From Burkholderiales bacterium (GTDB lineage Bacteria; Pseudomonadota; Gammaproteobacteria; Burkholderiales; SG8-41): a stretch of DNA of 8,198 nt. Shown here in pieces: positions 5,072 through 8,198 of this stretch. Location of the stretch: the NCBI GenBank assembly GCA_005800795.1, contig SYEN01000578.1, positions 1-8,198 of the forward strand, in the 5' to 3' direction. Below the pieces are notes generated by a model. That model was not told where the DNA came from. It saw only the letters and a program-made list of their open reading frames with translations, and did not search any database. Position 1 is the stretch's first letter; each line of letters starts with the position of its first letter. A program made the position numbers and the translations under genes.

Positions 5072-7143
5072 GCCAAGCCGTCTCCAACAGCGCGTTCAAT
5101 TCGCAGCTGAAAAAATACTACACGTTTTATACGGGCGGATTCATCGCTTTCCTGATTTTCATCGCGATTGCCGAGCAAATGGGCATGTCGCGCGCGATGA
5201 TCGGCTACATCTTCCTCGCCGCCACCATCGGCCTTTACGCCGGCATCGGCATTATGAGCCGCACGTCGGAAGTATCCGAGTACTACGTCGCGGGCCGCCG
5301 CGTGCCAGCACTGTTTAACGGCATGGCGACGGGTGCGGACTGGATGAGCGCGGCGTCGTTCATCGGCATGGCTGGTACGCTGTATCTGTCGGGCTTTGAC
5401 GGCCTTGCGTTCGTGATGGGCTGGACAGGCGGTTACTGTCTGGTGGCCTTCTTGCTGGCGCCGTATCTGCGCAAATTCGGCCAGTTCACCATCCCGGATT
5501 TTCTCGGCGAACGTTACGGTGGCAACATCATCCGCTCCATCGGCATCATCGCCGCGATCACATGCTCCTTCGTCTACGTTGTGGCGCAAATCTATGGCGT
5601 AGGTTTGATTACCAGCCGCTTCACGGGTCTGGAATTCGGTGTGGGAGTGTACGTGGGCCTCGCCGGCATTCTGGTGTGCTCGATGCTCGGCGGCATGAAA
5701 GCTGTGACCTGGACACAGGTGGCGCAATACATCATTCTCATCATCGCCTATCTCACGCCCGTAGTCTGGCTGGGCATCAAGCACACGGGTATACCCGTGC
5801 CGCAGGTGGCTTACGGCCCGGTGCTGCAGAAAGTAGGCGAATTGGAAAAGAAATTCACAAGCGATCCCAAAGAGATCGAAGTGCGTAATATTTTCAAGGA
5901 TCGCGCCGCCACCGCCAACGCCGGCCTGAAAGACCCGGCCAAAGGCTACGCCGACGGTAAAGCCAAGCTCGAAAAAGCCGTAGCCGACGCCAAAGCAGCC
6001 GAGCCAGTGGATGCCGCAAAGGTTGCCGCCGCCGAAAAAGCACTGGCCGGTTACTTCAAGGATGAAGCTGCTGCCAAGGCGCAATGGAACAAGGACAAGG
6101 GTCTTACCGCACGCGCAGCGCCCCCGCGCCCGCATGCTGACCCGTACCCCGGCAAGGATGAAAACGCGCGCTTCACCGCAAAGCTTAACTTCCTTGGCAT
6201 CGTGTTCTGCATGATGTTCGGCACTGCCGCATTGCCCCACATTCTGATGCGTTACTACACCACGCCCAGCGTGCAGCAGGCGCGTGTGTCGGTGTTCTGG
6301 TCGCTGTTCTTCATCTTCCTGCTGTACTTCACCGCGCCGTGCCTGGCGGTGCTGGCCAAGTTCGACGTCTACAGCAATCTGGTCGGCAGCAGTTTCGCCT
6401 CGTTACCCGCTTGGGCGGCGGCATGGGCGAAGGTCGATCCAACCTTGCTCAACATCACCGATATCAACAAGGACGGTATTGTGCAGCTCGCTGAAATCGT
6501 GATCGGTGGCGACTTGATTGTGCTGGCAACGCCGGAAATCGCAGGCCTGCCGTATGTCGTATCGGGCCTTGTGGCTGCCGGTGGTCTGGCGGCGGCGCTG
6601 TCTACGGCAGATGGCCTGCTGTTAACGATTGCCAATGCTCTGTCACATGACCTCTACTACAAAATGATCGACCCGCAAGCAACCACGCAAAAACGCGTGA
6701 CCATTTCCAAGGTGTTGCTGATCGTGGTGGCCATCGTAGCGGCTTATGTCACCTCACTTAAACCCGGCGACATCTTGTTCTTGGTCGGCGCGGCATTCTC
6801 GCTGGCAGCTTCGGCCTTCTTCCCGCCGCTGGTCATGGGCGTGTTCTGGAAACGTGCCAACAAATGGGGCGCCATAGTCGGCATGCTGGCCGGATTGAGC
6901 GTATGCATGTATTACATGCTGCGCACTTATCCGTTCTTCACCAACATGGGTGTGCCGAAAATGGATCTGTGGTTTGGCCTAAACCCGATCTCGGCCGGTG
7001 TGTTTGGCCTGCCCGTAGGCCTGCTCACCATCTTCATTGTGAGCTTACTCACTGCGCCGCCCGACGAAAAGGTACAAGCGCTGGTGGAACACGTGCGTTA
7101 CCCCAATCTAGTGGGCGACACACACGTTACTCAATCGTCGTAA
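5068..7143 (+). CDS. Cation/acetate-type symporter, SLC5 family (VC_2705-like, DUF4212-linked)
   Basis: Inner-membrane sodium:solute symporter of 691 residues, expected to import acetate or a similar monocarboxylate with Na+. The SLC5 hallmark EYYVAGRRVPALFNGMATG and the following ADWMSAASFIG helix lie at about 70-100. The helix with ALSTADGLLLT (S512, T513) matches the Ser/Thr pair that forms the Na2 site in PutP-type proteins. It is longer than E. coli ActP (about 550 residues) mainly because of a hydrophilic Ala/Lys-rich segment at about 250-371 between two core helices. An EF-hand-like loop lies at 465-476. By analogy with the LeuT fold both should face the extracytoplasmic side. The C-terminus (HVRYPNLVGD) also fits the VC_2705-type group. 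The ATG has AAGGAG seven bases upstream and overlaps the DUF4212 stop. I do not use the name actP because this subfamily differs from ActP proper, and acetate is a family-level inference. Confidence 0.92.
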   Translation: MSQAVSNSAFNSQLKKYYTFYTGGFIAFLIFIAIAEQMGMSRAMIGYIFLAATIGLYAGIGIMSRTSEVSEYYVAGRRVPALFNGMATGADWMSAASFIGMAGTLYLSGFDGLAFVMGWTGGYCLVAFLLAPYLRKFGQFTIPDFLGERYGGNIIRSIGIIAAITCSFVYVVAQIYGVGLITSRFTGLEFGVGVYVGLAGILVCSMLGGMKAVTWTQVAQYIILIIAYLTPVVWLGIKHTGIPVPQVAYGPVLQKVGELEKKFTSDPKEIEVRNIFKDRAATANAGLKDPAKGYADGKAKLEKAVADAKAAEPVDAAKVAAAEKALAGYFKDEAAAKAQWNKDKGLTARAAPPRPHADPYPGKDENARFTAKLNFLGIVFCMMFGTAALPHILMRYYTTPSVQQARVSVFWSLFFIFLLYFTAPCLAVLAKFDVYSNLVGSSFASLPAWAAAWAKVDPTLLNITDINKDGIVQLAEIVIGGDLIVLATPEIAGLPYVVSGLVAAGGLAAALSTADGLLLTIANALSHDLYYKMIDPQATTQKRVTISKVLLIVVAIVAAYVTSLKPGDILFLVGAAFSLAASAFFPPLVMGVFWKRANKWGAIVGMLAGLSVCMYYMLRTYPFFTNMGVPKMDLWFGLNPISAGVFGLPVGLLTIFIVSLLTAPPDEKVQALVEHVRYPNLVGDTHVTQSS

Positions 7144-7160
7144 TTCGTCGTTCTGGCGAC

Positions 7161-7192
7161 AAACAAGGCCCGCTTCGGCGGGCTTTGTTTTT
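7161..7192 (+). terminator. Intrinsic terminator after the symporter operon
   Basis: Arms 7161-7173 and 7178-7190 form a 13-bp stem with one G-T wobble around a TTCG tetraloop. The GC-rich core GCCCGC/GCGGGC sits next to the loop and the run TTTGTTTTT ends at 7192. It begins 17 bases after the symporter stop, so it probably ends the DUF4212-symporter transcript. Confidence 0.9.
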
Positions 7193-7196
7193 GCAC

Positions 7197-7202
7197 TACA
7201 AT
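7197..7202 (+). promoter_or_regulatory. TACAAT -10 box placed for a leaderless TPR transcript
   Basis: TACAAT matches the -10 consensus at five of six bases. Six bases separate it from the ATG at 7209, so the usual start point would fall on or next to that A. No Shine-Dalgarno sequence precedes the ATG. The -35 region overlaps the terminator hairpin and is a poor match, so the promoter call is tentative. Confidence 0.45.
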
Positions 7203-7208
7203 CTGCCT

Positions 7209-7790
7209 ATGAACACTGATGCCTGGTGGCACTACCGTCGCGCGCGCTTTTTCCTGTTTTTCAACAAGCGGGACAAAGCCATTGCTGCGCTTAAAGACGT
7301 ACTCACGGCAGATCCTGCAAACCTGCTGGCGGCGAATTCGCTGGGCTTTCAGTATGGCGAAAAAGGCGATTACGATCAGGCCGCTGCTCAGTTCGAGTCG
7401 GTGCTACACGCCAACCCGGCCGACGCCAACACCCAGTTCAACCTCGGCTACATCCGGCAAAAGCAAAATCGGCACGATGATGCCATTGCCCTCTTTGGGT
7501 CAGCGGTGAAAACCAGCCCTGCGCTCGACCGTGCGTGGTTCGGCCTTGGCATGTCGCAAGCTGCGCTTGATCAACGCGAAGCCGCCGTGCAATCGTTCGA
7601 GCGTGCGGCGAAGCTGCAACCGATGAACCCGCACGCGCTGTACGAGCTGGGCATGCAGCACCACGCGCTGGGCCAATCCGAAAAAGTGGCTGACGTCATC
7701 TACAAGTTGCAGCAATTCGACCCCAAGGCGACCGCACAACTCGTGCAGGCCACGCAACCCGCCCACCCCCCGCAAGCCAGGCAGAGCTGA
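7209..7790 (+). CDS. Tetratricopeptide-repeat protein, probably cytoplasmic
   Basis: Protein of 193 residues made almost wholly of five consecutive 34-residue TPR units at 5-38, 39-72, 73-106, 107-140 and 141-174, followed by a Pro/Gln-rich tail. Repeats 2-4 show the expected small and aromatic residues (for example LGFQYGEKGDYDQAAAQFESV). The first repeat is rich in aromatics (WWHYRRARFFLFF) and could be mistaken for a membrane helix, but its Arg/His content argues against that. TPR arrays are protein-protein interaction scaffolds; no enzymatic domain is present and the partner is unknown. I chose the ATG at 7209 because it opens directly into repeat 1. Longer in-frame starts run back through the terminator into the symporter. 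The gene lies four bases before the next one, so the two are probably co-transcribed. Confidence 0.88.
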   Translation: MNTDAWWHYRRARFFLFFNKRDKAIAALKDVLTADPANLLAANSLGFQYGEKGDYDQAAAQFESVLHANPADANTQFNLGYIRQKQNRHDDAIALFGSAVKTSPALDRAWFGLGMSQAALDQREAAVQSFERAAKLQPMNPHALYELGMQHHALGQSEKVADVIYKLQQFDPKATAQLVQATQPAHPPQARQS

Positions 7791-7794
7791 CGCC

Positions 7795-8085
7795 ATGTAC
7801 CAGCTGGTCATCATCCTCAAGGCCATCAATGAAATCGCCCTGTTGTCACTGCTGGCGCAAGGCGTGATGTTCCTCTTCGCGGGCGCCAAACGCGACAGTA
7901 ACGTGATTTACTTTATTTTCAAAACCATCACCTCGCCGGTGATGAAACTGGCCCGCGCCATCACGCCGCGCTTCGTGATCGATCAGCACATCGGCTTTGT
8001 CGCGCTGTTTATCCTGCTGGTGGCCGAAGTGCTGCTGATCGCGGCAAAGATTTATTTCCATCTGGAAGCGGTTGGCTCGCGCTGA
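7795..8085 (+). CDS. Small two-helix membrane protein, function unknown
   Basis: I do not recognise this 96-residue protein with certainty. It has two predicted membrane helices, about 13-30 and 66-86, joined by a basic amphipathic stretch containing KTITSPVMKLARAITPRF. The pattern of a Thr/Ser-Pro motif, a basic segment, a second Pro and then a hydrophobic helix is faintly like half of a YggT-type protein, but that is only a resemblance. The ATG begins four bases after the TPR stop, with AGGCAGAG as a modest ribosome site inside the end of the TPR gene, so the two genes likely form one operon. The translation has no lesions and an in-frame stop at 8083-8085. A small integral inner-membrane protein is the safest description. 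Confidence 0.75.
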   Translation: MYQLVIILKAINEIALLSLLAQGVMFLFAGAKRDSNVIYFIFKTITSPVMKLARAITPRFVIDQHIGFVALFILLVAEVLLIAAKIYFHLEAVGSR

Positions 8086-8123
8086 AAAGTCTGGCGTGTA
8101 AAGGGAAATGGGTGGCTATCTGT

Positions 8124-8129
8124 TAAAAT
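8124..8129 (+). promoter_or_regulatory. Likely -10 box of the tRNA-Ser gene
   Basis: TAAAAT (five of six consensus bases) lies ten bases before the mature tRNA 5' end, which would give a leader of about four bases. The 17-base-spaced -35 position (AAGGGA) is a poor match, so the promoter may be weak or depend on other upstream elements. Confidence 0.5.
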
Positions 8130-8139
8130 CCAGCCTCCC

Positions 8140-8198
8140 GGAGAGATGGATGAGTGGTTTAAGTCGCACGCCTGGAAAGCGTGTGTACGGTGAAAGCC
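8140..8198 (+). tRNA. tRNA-Ser (anticodon GGA), 3' end cut by window
   Basis: The first 59 bases of a serine tRNA that reads UCC/UCU. The acceptor 5' strand is GGAGAGA (8140-8146), then T8 and G9, a three-base D stem GAT/GTC around GAGTGGTTTAA, and the anticodon stem CACGC/GCGTG (8167-8171 and 8179-8183) around loop CTGGAAA with anticodon GGA at 8174-8176. The sequence then enters the long class II variable arm. The pattern closely parallels E. coli tRNA-Ser(GGA). The T arm and acceptor 3' strand lie beyond the window. Confidence 0.93.

Noticed and set aside
5017..6240. Long antisense open frame of 407 codons opposite the symporter
   Set aside because: It mirrors a strongly supported SLC5 gene. 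The translation is rich in His, Arg, Gly and Ala with no recognisable domain, as expected from the complement of GC-rich codons.
6864..7208. Upstream extension of the TPR reading frame
   Set aside because: It would overlap the symporter in another frame and run through the terminator. The TPR fold begins right after the ATG at 7209.

Overview
The window looks like chromosomal DNA of a betaproteobacterium, most likely Burkholderiales. The basis is a Bug/TctC-type periplasmic binding protein, a CrbS/CbrA-like transporter-kinase fusion, a DUF4212 plus long acetate-type symporter pair, and moderately GC-rich coding sequence. This placement comes from gene content read by eye, not from a search. 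Both edges cut through genes: the kinase on the left and a tRNA-Ser on the right.

Layout. 1-2329 (+) is the C-terminal part of a sensor kinase in which an SLC5 transporter domain feeds a STAC-like linker and a complete HisKA/HATPase kinase. Overlapping its stop is a stand-alone receiver gene (2326-2700, +) that carries an in-frame TAA at codon 17, exactly where relatives have Ser. It is annotated as a pseudogene or possible sequencing error. Converging on it is a minus-strand pair: an OmpR-type response regulator (complement 3797-4465) followed by a Bug-family periplasmic binding protein (complement 2760-3740). A roughly 340-bp AT-rich divergent region (4466-4804) separates this pair from a plus-strand operon of a DUF4212 small membrane subunit (4805-5071) and a 691-residue sodium:solute/acetate-type symporter (5068-7143). 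The operon ends at a strong UUCG-loop terminator. A five-repeat TPR protein (7209-7790), a two-helix small membrane protein (7795-8085) and the 5' part of tRNA-Ser(GGA) follow.

How the genes may work together. SLC5-STAC kinases of the CrbS type control acetate use in other proteobacteria, and DUF4212/VC_2705-type symporters import small monocarboxylates, so the region reads as a carboxylate sensing and uptake locus. This is inference from family knowledge. The receiver beside the kinase appears broken, so the intact OmpR-type regulator is the only complete response regulator visible here. Its divergent position next to the symporter promoter region makes it a plausible regulator of both sides.

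No new system is obvious. The best points for a second look are the single-codon interruption of the receiver, the two extracytoplasmic elaborations of the symporter (a roughly 120-residue Ala/Lys-rich insert and an EF-hand-like loop), the competing inverted repeats in the leader of the response regulator, and a tandem repeat next to a -10-like box in the divergent region.
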